Positions 32,840 through 40,571 of a stretch of 64,000 nucleotides of DNA are shown piece after piece. The position numbers and the translations under genes are program-made. Each line of letters starts with the position of its first letter. The first letter of the stretch is position 1. The notes beneath the pieces are model-generated. The model ran no database searches and was not told the DNA's origin. It worked only from the letters and a program-made list of their open reading frames with translations. This stretch comes from Alphaproteobacteria bacterium UBA3768 (GTDB taxonomy: Bacteria > Pseudomonadota > Alphaproteobacteria > CAAHEQ01 > UBA3637), in the NCBI GenBank assembly GCA_002372315.1, contig DFFU01000004.1, positions 1 through 64,000 on the forward strand, written 5' to 3'.

Positions 32840-32908
32840 ATGTGTGAAAATATAATCCAAAATAAAGTGTTCAAGAGTGGCGAAAGCCTTGATTTTATAC
32901 GCACATAA
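32840..32908 (+). CDS. Possible 22-residue leader peptide
   Basis: ATG with AAGGGG five bases upstream opens a 22-codon frame that ends at TAA in the leader of the pilin-like gene. The ribosome site is as good as those of real genes here, but there is no homology evidence. It could regulate the downstream gene. Confidence 0.35.
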   Translation: MCENIIQNKVFKSGESLDFIRT

Positions 32909-32927
32909 TGTATTATTGCATATAAAA

Positions 32928-32947
32928 TTTTGCGCATGCGCGCAAAA
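32928..32947. promoter_or_regulatory. 8-bp inverted repeat in pilin leader
   Basis: TTTTGCGC - ATGC - GCGCAAAA, a perfect inverted repeat. It is either an operator for a dimeric regulator or an RNA hairpin in the leader. Confidence 0.5.
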
Positions 32948-33009
32948 TGAAAAAAACACCATTTGCCACAAATTGTGGTTATAGTTATTTAGTACCATAA
33001 GGAGAAGGA

Positions 33010-34392
33010 ATGATTAAAAATAATATAAAAAAACGTTCAAATGGATTTTCCGCAGTACAAAAAATGCTAACACAATGCGAACATGGTCGTAGTATGGTGG
33101 AAATGTTGTGTGTATTGGCTGTGATAGACGTGCTTTCTGCCACAGGGGTATATGGTTATACCATCGCTATGAATAAACACCGCGCCAACGAACTCTTAAA
33201 CGAGGCTAGTAAACGTGCAGTAGTGTGCATGGCACAGATTCAATCAGACAATACCCCATCGGTATCAGATTTTGGTGCTTATGATGGGTATAGTTTTACC
33301 GTTGTTCCCAATCCCGCCAATGCGAATCAGTTCCAATTGACGCTATTGGGGAAAAACATTCCCGAAGCGATATGTAATAATATGAAAAACACAGTAGGTT
33401 CATCCACCCCAGTGCGCGATATTATCGCTGATTGCAATAATGCTTCCAGTATGGTTTTAACCTATAATAATGATATGAGTGCAACGATATACCCTAGCGA
33501 TTATAATGGGAATCAATCGGCATGTACAGGTGCAGGGAAAAAATATTGTACAGGTTCTAATACCTGTGTAGAAAGCGGTGCGGATTGCACCTGTTCTGGG
33601 ATAGTTTTAAATCAGTGTCAGGAAGGTTGCGATCCTTTAACTGGTGAAATCTTAAATAAAGCAGATGAAACCCCCTGTAAAAATTGTGAAGGGAATGTGT
33701 GTCACTTGGGGACATGCATTGAAGGTCAATGTCAAGATATTATAACCCCAGATTGCAAATGGTCTGACTGGTATGACGGTACACACCCAGAGCCAGGCAC
33801 AAGCGGTGGCGATTTTGAAACATTTGAAAATCTGCGTAAAAGGGGGTATCAAATTTGTAATGAACCACTTGATATTGAATGTCAGGCACAATTGTTCCCT
33901 GGTATGCCCTTGGAAAAATTAGAGCAAAAGGTGACTTGTGATAAAAACAGTGGGTTGACTTGTTTAAATTCGGAACAATCTCCCCCCTTATGCTATAATT
34001 ATAAATTGCGTGTATATTGCTGTGACGAAGCCGCCCCTATCATTGAGTGCAAAGAAGGAACATTTTTAGATGCTACTGGTGAATGTGTGCCACCGCAACA
34101 ACCATGTCCAGAGCATGCATTCAGTTGTGATGCTGATGGTAGCAATCTCAAGTGCATGGGTGGCTATTATTATGATAGAGATGTCAATCAATGTTTACCA
34201 TGCGATGGTGCAAATGAATATAGTTCACAGATAGGCGCAGAACACTGTTCAATATGCTATGGTGATGCTTTAGTAAATGCAGACCACACAGGTTGCATTT
34301 GTGAAGCACATGCAATCTGCTCTGATGATTTGTCAGGCAGAATTATTGGCTGTGAACAGGGATATTTTCTTTCAAATGGACATTGCATTTAA
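33010..34392 (+). CDS. Prepilin-like surface protein with mucin CysD/WxxW domain
   Basis: 460 residues. A class III-like prepilin start: a 26-residue leader, then G26|RSMVE with Glu at mature position 5 (E31) and a hydrophobic helix (about 30-50). A pilin-like globular region follows to about 165. Residues 171-245 are Cys-rich. Residues 249-338 match the mucin CysD / Mucin2_WxxW module: C249-K-W251-S-D-W254-YD, GGDFETFENLR, C283, IEC291QA, TC310, GLTC318LN, C328YN, LRVYC337C338. The rest (about 345-460) is a further Cys-rich region with C..GYY.D...QC..C phrases like eukaryotic GCC2/EGF-type repeats. Probably exported and displayed through a pilus-type machine, perhaps contacting host mucus. 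Promoter and long leader are its own. The WxxW assignment is from memory of vertebrate mucins, but the match spans the whole module. Confidence 0.8.
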   Translation: MIKNNIKKRSNGFSAVQKMLTQCEHGRSMVEMLCVLAVIDVLSATGVYGYTIAMNKHRANELLNEASKRAVVCMAQIQSDNTPSVSDFGAYDGYSFTVVPNPANANQFQLTLLGKNIPEAICNNMKNTVGSSTPVRDIIADCNNASSMVLTYNNDMSATIYPSDYNGNQSACTGAGKKYCTGSNTCVESGADCTCSGIVLNQCQEGCDPLTGEILNKADETPCKNCEGNVCHLGTCIEGQCQDIITPDCKWSDWYDGTHPEPGTSGGDFETFENLRKRGYQICNEPLDIECQAQLFPGMPLEKLEQKVTCDKNSGLTCLNSEQSPPLCYNYKLRVYCCDEAAPIIECKEGTFLDATGECVPPQQPCPEHAFSCDADGSNLKCMGGYYYDRDVNQCLPCDGANEYSSQIGAEHCSICYGDALVNADHTGCICEAHAICSDDLSGRIIGCEQGYFLSNGHCI

Positions 34393-34456
34393 GCATCCAA
34401 AGCATTCACCGAATGTTTTGTCTTTACGCAGTCTGCTTTTTAAAATATAAGCTTTG

Positions 34457-34510
34457 GGACTTACATCAATTTTTGTAAAATTGATATGAGTCCTCTTTGG
34501 GATTTTTGCT
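34457..34510 (+). terminator. Terminator after the mucin-domain pilin gene
   Basis: A long hairpin, GGACTTACATCAATTTT against AAAATTGATATGAGTCC with one mismatch and one wobble, followed by a T-rich stretch. Confidence 0.6.
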
Positions 34511-34568
34511 TGACAAGTGAAAAAGAGTTTGCTATCAATAAAAAATAAAAACTTTGAAAGGAATAGAT

Positions 34569-35477
34569 ATGGATGAATTTGAAAAAATCAGAGCTTTTTC
34601 CGAACAGATGAGTCAAAAAACAGAAGAGGCATTAAAACAAGAAAATGCTGAATCTGAATCTCAAACTGTTGAAGAAAATCCTGATTTTTTACGGGAATGG
34701 TCGCATCAAGATGTTGTTGAACAAACACCCACAAAAAGTTACAAAAAAATCTTTTGGTCTGTTTTTGCTTTGGCCACAATTGTTTTGATTTGTTTGATCG
34801 TTGTCATTTTCTTATTACTACATGAACCTATGGATAATCAAGAAAATGTTCCAACAATTTCCCCAACTCCTGTTCCTGTAAAGGTGAAACCTGAAAATCC
34901 AGGAGGTATGGTTATTCCTGATCAAGATAAAGTTATTTATGACCGTATTTCGCACGATCCTATGCCTGTTAAAGTGGAAAAATTGTTTCCAGAAGAAGAA
35001 CCTGTTCTGCCCCCTGAGGAAGAAAGTGTTGAACCAACAATAGTTGTTGAAGAAGCCGAAATTCCTTTTGTGATAGAGGAAATGAATGAGAAATTACAAG
35101 AGGGGCAAGTTGATAAAAATGAAACGCTACAATCTGAAACAGTGGATGTGAAAACTGTTGTAAATTCTGTTCCACCTGCGACAACATCAATCACCCCAAC
35201 AAGTGCTCCCGAAAGTGAAAAGCCTGCGCCTGAGATATGGCATGCACAATTATTTTCTTCTACTGATAAAGTAAAAGTGGAAAGAATTTGGAAAAAAATC
35301 TTAGCAAAGCATAAAGGTCTTTTATCCAATATGCCCATGAATATCGTAAAAGCCGATATCCCTGGAAAAGGAACATTCTACCGACTCCAAGTTGGTGATT
35401 TTACAACAAAAGATCGTGCGGCTAATTTATGTACAAAACTTAAAAAACAAAAACAAGATTGTGTCCCCGCAAAGTGA
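34569..35477 (+). CDS. SPOR-domain membrane protein
   Basis: 302 residues from the ATG at 34569 (AAAGGA upstream; an ATG at 34554 has none). Cytoplasmic N-terminus, one membrane helix (about 61-85, WSVFALATIVLICLIVVIFLLL), a long Pro/Glu/Val-rich periplasmic linker and a C-terminal SPOR domain (about 225-300, WHAQLFSSTDKVKVERIWKKIL..FYRLQVGDFTTKDRAANLCTKLK). SPOR domains bind denuded glycan strands at the division septum. Located before a site-2 protease gene. Confidence 0.85.
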   Translation: MDEFEKIRAFSEQMSQKTEEALKQENAESESQTVEENPDFLREWSHQDVVEQTPTKSYKKIFWSVFALATIVLICLIVVIFLLLHEPMDNQENVPTISPTPVPVKVKPENPGGMVIPDQDKVIYDRISHDPMPVKVEKLFPEEEPVLPPEEESVEPTIVVEEAEIPFVIEEMNEKLQEGQVDKNETLQSETVDVKTVVNSVPPATTSITPTSAPESEKPAPEIWHAQLFSSTDKVKVERIWKKILAKHKGLLSNMPMNIVKADIPGKGTFYRLQVGDFTTKDRAANLCTKLKKQKQDCVPAK

Positions 35478-35484
35478 GTTAAAA

Positions 35485-36144
35485 ATGACTTTAATTTATA
35501 CTTTAACAACTTGGATTATCCCTTTGTTATTATGTATTATTTTGCATGAGGTTGCACACGGATATGTGGCCTATAAACTGGGGGATAAAACGGCATGGCT
35601 TTTGGGGCGTTTAAATTTAAATCCAATTCGCCATTTTGATCCGATTGGATCTGCTTTGGTGCCAGGATTTTTATGGTTATCTGGTTCACCCGTATTGTTT
35701 GGTTGGGCAAAACCAGTACCTGTGGATTTTAATCGTTTGAAACATCCTAAAAGGGATGCTGGATTAGTGGCTTTAGCAGGACCTTTGGCAAATGTTTTAT
35801 TGGCAATTATTTTTGTTTTATTTGCAAGATTAGTTTTGTATTTATTACCATCTGATATTCTTTTAACACAGTGGATTTTGGAAAATGTGCGCAATGGTAT
35901 TAGCTTTTCGCTTTTTTTAGCCTGCTTTAATCTATTACCCATTTTACCTTTGGATGGGGGGCGTATACTTTTGGCTCTATTACCTAAAAATTTATCAAAT
36001 AAGTATCAAGAATCAGAAAAGTATGGACTTTTTATTTTAATTGGTGTATTATTGGTTCTACCAATTTTGGGAATAGATTTAGTGGGGTTATTTGTTGGCA
36101 CACTTTATCCGTTCTTTATGCGTATTTTGAAATTTTTTATGTAA
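35485..36144 (+). CDS. Site-2 protease family metallopeptidase (M50)
   Basis: 219 residues from the ATG at 35485; a longer in-frame stretch overlaps the SPOR gene. The zinc motif HEVAHG lies in the first helix region and the third ligand in PLDGGRI, with a NPxxH-like NPIRHFDPIG between. About five to six helices. It would cut substrates within the inner membrane. Short S2P proteins of this kind are common and the substrate is unknown. 7 bases after the SPOR gene. Confidence 0.9.
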   Translation: MTLIYTLTTWIIPLLLCIILHEVAHGYVAYKLGDKTAWLLGRLNLNPIRHFDPIGSALVPGFLWLSGSPVLFGWAKPVPVDFNRLKHPKRDAGLVALAGPLANVLLAIIFVLFARLVLYLLPSDILLTQWILENVRNGISFSLFLACFNLLPILPLDGGRILLALLPKNLSNKYQESEKYGLFILIGVLLVLPILGIDLVGLFVGTLYPFFMRILKFFM

Positions 36145-36155
36145 AGGAGTTTGCT

Positions 36156-37448
36156 ATGATAGACATAAAATTAATTCGTGAAAATCCGGAACTTGTGAAG
36201 GAAAACATTAAGAAAAAATTCCAAGATTCAAAACTTGCCTTAGTGGATGAAGTACTTGATTTGGATAAAAAGAATCGTGCAGCTATTACTGAAGTGGAAG
36301 CCTTGCGCGCAAAAAGAACCAATCTGTCTAAGCAAATTGGTGCTTTGATGGGGCAGGGTAAAAAAGATGAAGCTGAAGCCATCAAAAAAGAAAGTCAAGA
36401 AATTGGTCAGAGAATTTTAGATTTGGAAGCCGAACAAGAAAAATTGGGCGAAGAAGTTAAACAGCGCATGATGGTGATTCCCAATATTATTGATGCGACG
36501 GTTCCCATTGGAAAAGATGATACAGAAAATGTGGAAATTGAACGTTTTGGGGAACCAAAAGTGCCCGATTTTGAAATTCCCTATCATGTGGATATTATGG
36601 AAAAATTTAATGGGGTTGATTTTGATTCAGCGCGTCGTGTTTCTGGTAATGGTTTTTACTACTTACAGGGCGATATTGCACGACTCCATTCAGCCGTGTT
36701 GACCTATGCCCGTGACTTTATGATAGATCGGGGCTTTACCTATTGCTTGCCACCCTTTATGATTCGTTCGCAAGTGGTGACCGGTGTGATGAGCTTTGCC
36801 GAAATGGAAGCCATGATGTATAAAATTGAAGGCGAAGATTTATTCTTGATCGGTACCTCTGAACACTCTATGATTGGAAAGTTTATTGATCAGATTATTC
36901 CCGAAGAAAATCTGCCCTATAATTTGACCAGCTATTCGCCATGTTTTCGTAAAGAAAAAGGGGCGCATGGATTGGAAGAACGTGGGGTCTATCGGATTCA
37001 CCAGTTTGAAAAGCAAGAAATGATTGTGGTATGCAAACCCGAAGAAAGTATGGATTGGTACAATAAATTGTGGAAAAATACAGTGGATTTGTTCCGTTCA
37101 TTAGACGTTCCTGTGCGCACCTTGGAATGCTGTTCAGGGGATTTGGCAGATTTAAAGGTCAAATCATGTGATGTGGAAGCTTGGTCGCCCCGTCAAAAGA
37201 AATATTTTGAAGTGGGTTCTTGTTCTACCTTGGGAGATGCACAAGCGCGCCGTTTGAGAATTCGGGTGGCAGGTAAAGATGGTAAAAAGTATTTCCCGCA
37301 TACTCTGAATAATACTGTGATTGCTTCTCCGCGTGCTTTGATTGCTATCTTGGAAAACAATTTACAGGCCGATGGATCGGTGCTGATTCCAAAAGTTTTG
37401 CAACCTTATATGGGCGGTAAGACTGTATTGACACCTGTTAAGAAATAA
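36156..37448 (+). CDS. serS: Seryl-tRNA synthetase
   Basis: 430 residues. An N-terminal coiled-coil arm (about 30-100) and a class II catalytic core: motif 2 SPCFRKEKGAHGLEERGVYRIHQFEK and motif 3 NNTVIASPRALIAILENNLQADGS. It charges tRNA-Ser. AAAGGAG precedes the start. Confidence 0.98.
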   Translation: MIDIKLIRENPELVKENIKKKFQDSKLALVDEVLDLDKKNRAAITEVEALRAKRTNLSKQIGALMGQGKKDEAEAIKKESQEIGQRILDLEAEQEKLGEEVKQRMMVIPNIIDATVPIGKDDTENVEIERFGEPKVPDFEIPYHVDIMEKFNGVDFDSARRVSGNGFYYLQGDIARLHSAVLTYARDFMIDRGFTYCLPPFMIRSQVVTGVMSFAEMEAMMYKIEGEDLFLIGTSEHSMIGKFIDQIIPEENLPYNLTSYSPCFRKEKGAHGLEERGVYRIHQFEKQEMIVVCKPEESMDWYNKLWKNTVDLFRSLDVPVRTLECCSGDLADLKVKSCDVEAWSPRQKKYFEVGSCSTLGDAQARRLRIRVAGKDGKKYFPHTLNNTVIASPRALIAILENNLQADGSVLIPKVLQPYMGGKTVLTPVKK

Positions 37449-37451
37449 ATA

Positions 37452-37480
37452 TTGACAAAAAATACAAAATATTATAAAAT
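37452..37480 (+). promoter_or_regulatory. Promoter of the LRR-like gene pair
   Basis: TTGACA (37452-37457), 17-base spacer, TAAAAT (37475-37480). Confidence 0.75.
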
Positions 37481-37512
37481 CCTTTCGTCTTTGCCAGATG
37501 AAAGGATTTATT

Positions 37513-38076
37513 ATGACAGGTAATAAAAGCGGTTTAACTGATATAGATATTTCTATATTGAATTCCTATCAATATGCGAAAGGAAAAGTTTCAACTTTGC
37601 CAGAAGGAGTTAGGTTTATCGGTGGTGAACTGGATTTAAGAGCTTCATATGTTGATATGATTCCTGCTGGATTAAAGGGGATTGATGGTGTTTTTTTCCC
37701 CAATTTTCCAAGATTTATTGCGCCAGATTATACAGGGGAAGTTTATGTTGATAGAGGTAATGATGGTCTTTATCGCTTACCTGATTTAAAAAGTTATAAG
37801 GATCGCTATATTAGATGTCAAAAATTTGTGGAGATGCCTCGTTATTTTAATGGCGGATTGTGTACCTTACCAAATAATATGCATTTTTTTAAAGGGGAAA
37901 ACGGATATTGTTTGGATTTAAGAAAAACTTCCATCAAGTATGCATCTACAATTTCAGGTATTTCAAGAATTATTTGTGAACATCCTCTTGAGTTTTTTAG
38001 ACCTGATTTTCCTAAAAAGATTTCCCGTCATAATGGTGTTCAGCTGCCTCATCAAAAAACAAAAATCAAAGAATAA
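37513..38076 (+). CDS. LRR-like hypothetical protein 1 of a tandem pair
   Basis: 187 residues from the ATG at 37513 (AAAGGA upstream). It shares its plan with the next gene: an N-terminal unit STLPEGVRFIGGELDLRASYVDMIPAGLKGI, then FPRFIAPD, a second unit CTLPNNMHFF..GYCLDLRKTSIKYASTI, and a basic tail with PKKI. The LP...  LDLr.T.v..IPaGLkgi rhythm resembles bacterial leucine-rich repeats of the IpaH/LP type, at very low copy number. No signal peptide or membrane segment. Function not known; an effector or binding role is only inferred. Confidence 0.65.
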   Translation: MTGNKSGLTDIDISILNSYQYAKGKVSTLPEGVRFIGGELDLRASYVDMIPAGLKGIDGVFFPNFPRFIAPDYTGEVYVDRGNDGLYRLPDLKSYKDRYIRCQKFVEMPRYFNGGLCTLPNNMHFFKGENGYCLDLRKTSIKYASTISGISRIICEHPLEFFRPDFPKKISRHNGVQLPHQKTKIKE

Positions 38077-38091
38077 AAAAGGATTTTTCTT

Positions 38092-38667
38092 ATGACACAA
38101 TATTTATCTAAATTTACTTATGGTGAAAAATTTGAACGTTTACCCGAAAGAATGGAGTTTGATGGGCATGGAGGATTAAGGTTAGAAGGAACAAAAGTTG
38201 ATATGGTACCTGCGGGATTGAAAGGGATTACTTTTATTTATTTTACGAAAAAGCCTCGTTATATTTCACCGGATTTTGATGGTATAGTTGTGTGCTATGA
38301 TCCGCAAAGGACTCACCATGCGCTTGATATGGATAAAATGGAAATTGAAACAGCAAAGGCGCGATATACTGCCAATCGTGAAAAAGTTGAAAAAGCACGT
38401 TATATAAAAGAAGAAGATGGTACTTTATCACTTTGTTCTTTGCCAAATGATATGCATGTTTACCATAAATCTTATGAATGTGGGTATGTTTTGGATTTAA
38501 CGCGTACCGCTGTTTCTGAAAAACAAAATTTGGGTGGTTTTCATGATATCATTTTATATCCAAAGAAGCCAGTTCAACAAGAATTGCCACTCATTTTTCC
38601 AAAGAAAGTTGCTCAACATAGAAGACCGCAAATGGTTCATCAAAAGCCAAAAACTTACGATAATTAA
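38092..38667 (+). CDS. LRR-like hypothetical protein 2 of a tandem pair
   Basis: 191 residues, 15 bases after its paralogue. Same order of motifs: ERLPERMEFDGHGGLRLEGTKVDMVPAGLKGI, KPRYISPDFDG, a helical insert (about 78-105), CSLPNDMHVYHKS..GYVLDLTRTAV, then FPKKVAQHRRPQMVHQKPK. The two proteins share key words but differ in much of the rest, so the duplication is old or under diversifying change. Behind a good AAGGA site. Probably cytoplasmic or exported without a visible signal. Confidence 0.65.
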   Translation: MTQYLSKFTYGEKFERLPERMEFDGHGGLRLEGTKVDMVPAGLKGITFIYFTKKPRYISPDFDGIVVCYDPQRTHHALDMDKMEIETAKARYTANREKVEKARYIKEEDGTLSLCSLPNDMHVYHKSYECGYVLDLTRTAVSEKQNLGGFHDIILYPKKPVQQELPLIFPKKVAQHRRPQMVHQKPKTYDN

Positions 38668-38685
38668 AGGTTCTGAACTTTATTT

Positions 38686-39375
38686 TTAAAATAATTGTTG
38701 AACATGGTTTAAGATGTTTTTGATAAATTCCTGGCAAGCGGGTGAGATATATTGGTGCCATAATCCTAATCCAGACCAGCCTTTTAAAGCAAATCCCCAT
38801 AAATAGCCGATCAGCAATAAATTAGATCCAGGGATAAAGAGCATTGAAAAAAGGTATCCTGCCTTTTTAAAATCTGTTTGTTCAGAATGGATTTGAGTAA
38901 AGTTTGCCGCAATATGAAAACCAACTATTACACCAAAACCGATGATATACCATTGTTCAAATTGGCCATGTCGTCCCAAAAGTAGATCTATCAACATCCA
39001 AAGCAGGGGAAAAGTGGGGAAAAAGTAGGGGGCAATAGTAATCAACCAGTTGCCTTTCCCCTCATAGGTAAATGAGCCTCCCTTATCTTGCTCAATGCTC
39101 ATACCTTTGGGTTTATGAAAAGTCAAAATGGCAGCCAACATATGTGTTGCCTCATGCCCAAATATTGTCAGTGCACTACCGCTTAGTCCAGGAACTAAGG
39201 ACCATAAAAAGACTGTTCCTATCACGGGCAGTAAAAAATAAACAGCCAAGTCCACCGAGAATGTATGCGAAATAAAAGACAAAAGAGCCTTAAATAATGG
39301 AAAACAAAAAAAAGCGCATAAAGTTGCTAATGGATATTTGATAATTTTTAAAAACCAATTGATGGCATCTTGCAT
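38686..39375 (-). CDS. M50-like integral membrane metallopeptidase
   Basis: 229 residues from the ATG at 39375, with AAGGAG upstream. Five or six helices. FGHEATHMLAA supplies an HExxH zinc motif within a membrane segment, and IPGSNLLLIGYLWG may stand for the second conserved region. No clear DG motif, so the family is uncertain. It is convergent with the LRR-like pair and divergent from rmuC. Confidence 0.65.
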   Translation of the reverse strand: MQDAINWFLKIIKYPLATLCAFFCFPLFKALLSFISHTFSVDLAVYFLLPVIGTVFLWSLVPGLSGSALTIFGHEATHMLAAILTFHKPKGMSIEQDKGGSFTYEGKGNWLITIAPYFFPTFPLLWMLIDLLLGRHGQFEQWYIIGFGVIVGFHIAANFTQIHSEQTDFKKAGYLFSMLFIPGSNLLLIGYLWGFALKGWSGLGLWHQYISPACQEFIKNILNHVQQLF

Positions 39376-39433
39376 TTTACTCTCCTTTTGTGCTAGAATA
39401 AACCGAATTTTTAAAAAAAGCAAAGGATTTTTT

Positions 39434-40543
39434 ATGTTGTTGGGAACAGTGTTTGGATTATTAATCTTGGTTTTAATCTTATGCGTTGTTGTGTTGATAA
39501 AATTATCACATTTGAATCGACCTATTCAAAGTCAAAATAATTTAACTGATTTGGCACAATTAATGCATACAGATGCCAAAGATTTACGCACAGAATTGGG
39601 ACAAAATTTATTAAATTTTAATGAAACAATTCGTAAAGTTTTAGAGGAACGCTTAGAAAATATGCGTGCCACTGTGGATGAAAAATTGCAAGGAACATTG
39701 AATAAACGAATCAGTGAATCTTTTTCCTTGGTTTCAGAACGTTTGGAACAGGTTCATAAAGGACTAGGAGAAATGCAAAGTTTGGCCACTGACGTTGGTG
39801 GATTAAAAAGAGTTTTGACCAATGTAAAATCACGTGGTACATGGGGGGAAGTTCAATTAGGAGCTTTATTGGAACAAATTTTAACACCTGAACAATTTGT
39901 CAAAAATGCCCATATTAAGGAGGGGGCTGAAGTCGTGGAATTTGCGGTAAAACTGCCCGATGGTGATGTATTGATTCCGATTGATTCCAAATTCCCAATA
40001 GAGGATTATGAGCGTTTAATGAGTGCCGCAGAAAGTGGACAACCGGAAATGGTTGAGCAGGCGGCATCAGAATTGGAAAAAAGTATTAAGGTCCAAGCTA
40101 AAAAAATTCAAGAAAAATACATAATGCCACCAAAAACAACTGATTTTGCAATTATGTTTTTGCCGACAGAAGGACTTTACGCTGAGGTTATGAAACGTGC
40201 TGGTTTGGTATCCACTATTCAAAATAAAAATCGTGTTTGTATTGCTGGTCCAAGTACTTTAGGTGCATTTTTGAACAGCTTACAAATGGGCTTTAGAACT
40301 TTGGCTATCCAAAAGAGATCAGGGGAGGTATGGCAAGTTTTGAATGCAGTGAGGGGAGAATTTGAAAAGTATGCACAATGGGTGGAAAAAGTAAAAAAGA
40401 ATGTTGAACAAACATCAAAAGTATTGGATGAAGCTGAAACGAGGACAAGGGCTGTTAATCGCCGATTACGGGGAGTTGAAAATTACCTACAAAAAGATTC
40501 AGATTCAAAGCTTAATGATGTGTCACATCAGATGATAGAATAA
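39434..40543 (+). CDS. rmuC: DNA recombination protein RmuC
   Basis: 369 residues from the ATG at 39434 (AAAGGA upstream). N-terminal membrane helix (about 2-24), coiled coil (about 50-130), then the RmuC core: KSRGTWGEVQLGALLEQILTPEQF, IPIDSKFPIEDYERL and IMFLPTEGLYAEV. RmuC limits inversions and has a PD-(D/E)XK-like nuclease fold. The gene ends at a shared terminator with the convergent HemY-like gene. Confidence 0.95.
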   Translation: MLLGTVFGLLILVLILCVVVLIKLSHLNRPIQSQNNLTDLAQLMHTDAKDLRTELGQNLLNFNETIRKVLEERLENMRATVDEKLQGTLNKRISESFSLVSERLEQVHKGLGEMQSLATDVGGLKRVLTNVKSRGTWGEVQLGALLEQILTPEQFVKNAHIKEGAEVVEFAVKLPDGDVLIPIDSKFPIEDYERLMSAAESGQPEMVEQAASELEKSIKVQAKKIQEKYIMPPKTTDFAIMFLPTEGLYAEVMKRAGLVSTIQNKNRVCIAGPSTLGAFLNSLQMGFRTLAIQKRSGEVWQVLNAVRGEFEKYAQWVEKVKKNVEQTSKVLDEAETRTRAVNRRLRGVENYLQKDSDSKLNDVSHQMIE

Positions 40544-40571
40544 CAGCAGGAAAAAATTCCCGCTGTTTTTT
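40542..40571. terminator. Bidirectional terminator between rmuC and the hemY-like gene
   Basis: AACAGCAGG / CCCGCTGTT stem with T residues on the plus side and A residues on the other. Confidence 0.7.

Noticed and set aside
33754..34023. Interpretation of the WxxW region as a thrombospondin type 1 repeat
   Set aside because: The first WxxW alone would fit, but the CysD-specific GGDFETFENLR, IEC and final LRVYCC do not occur in thrombospondin repeats.
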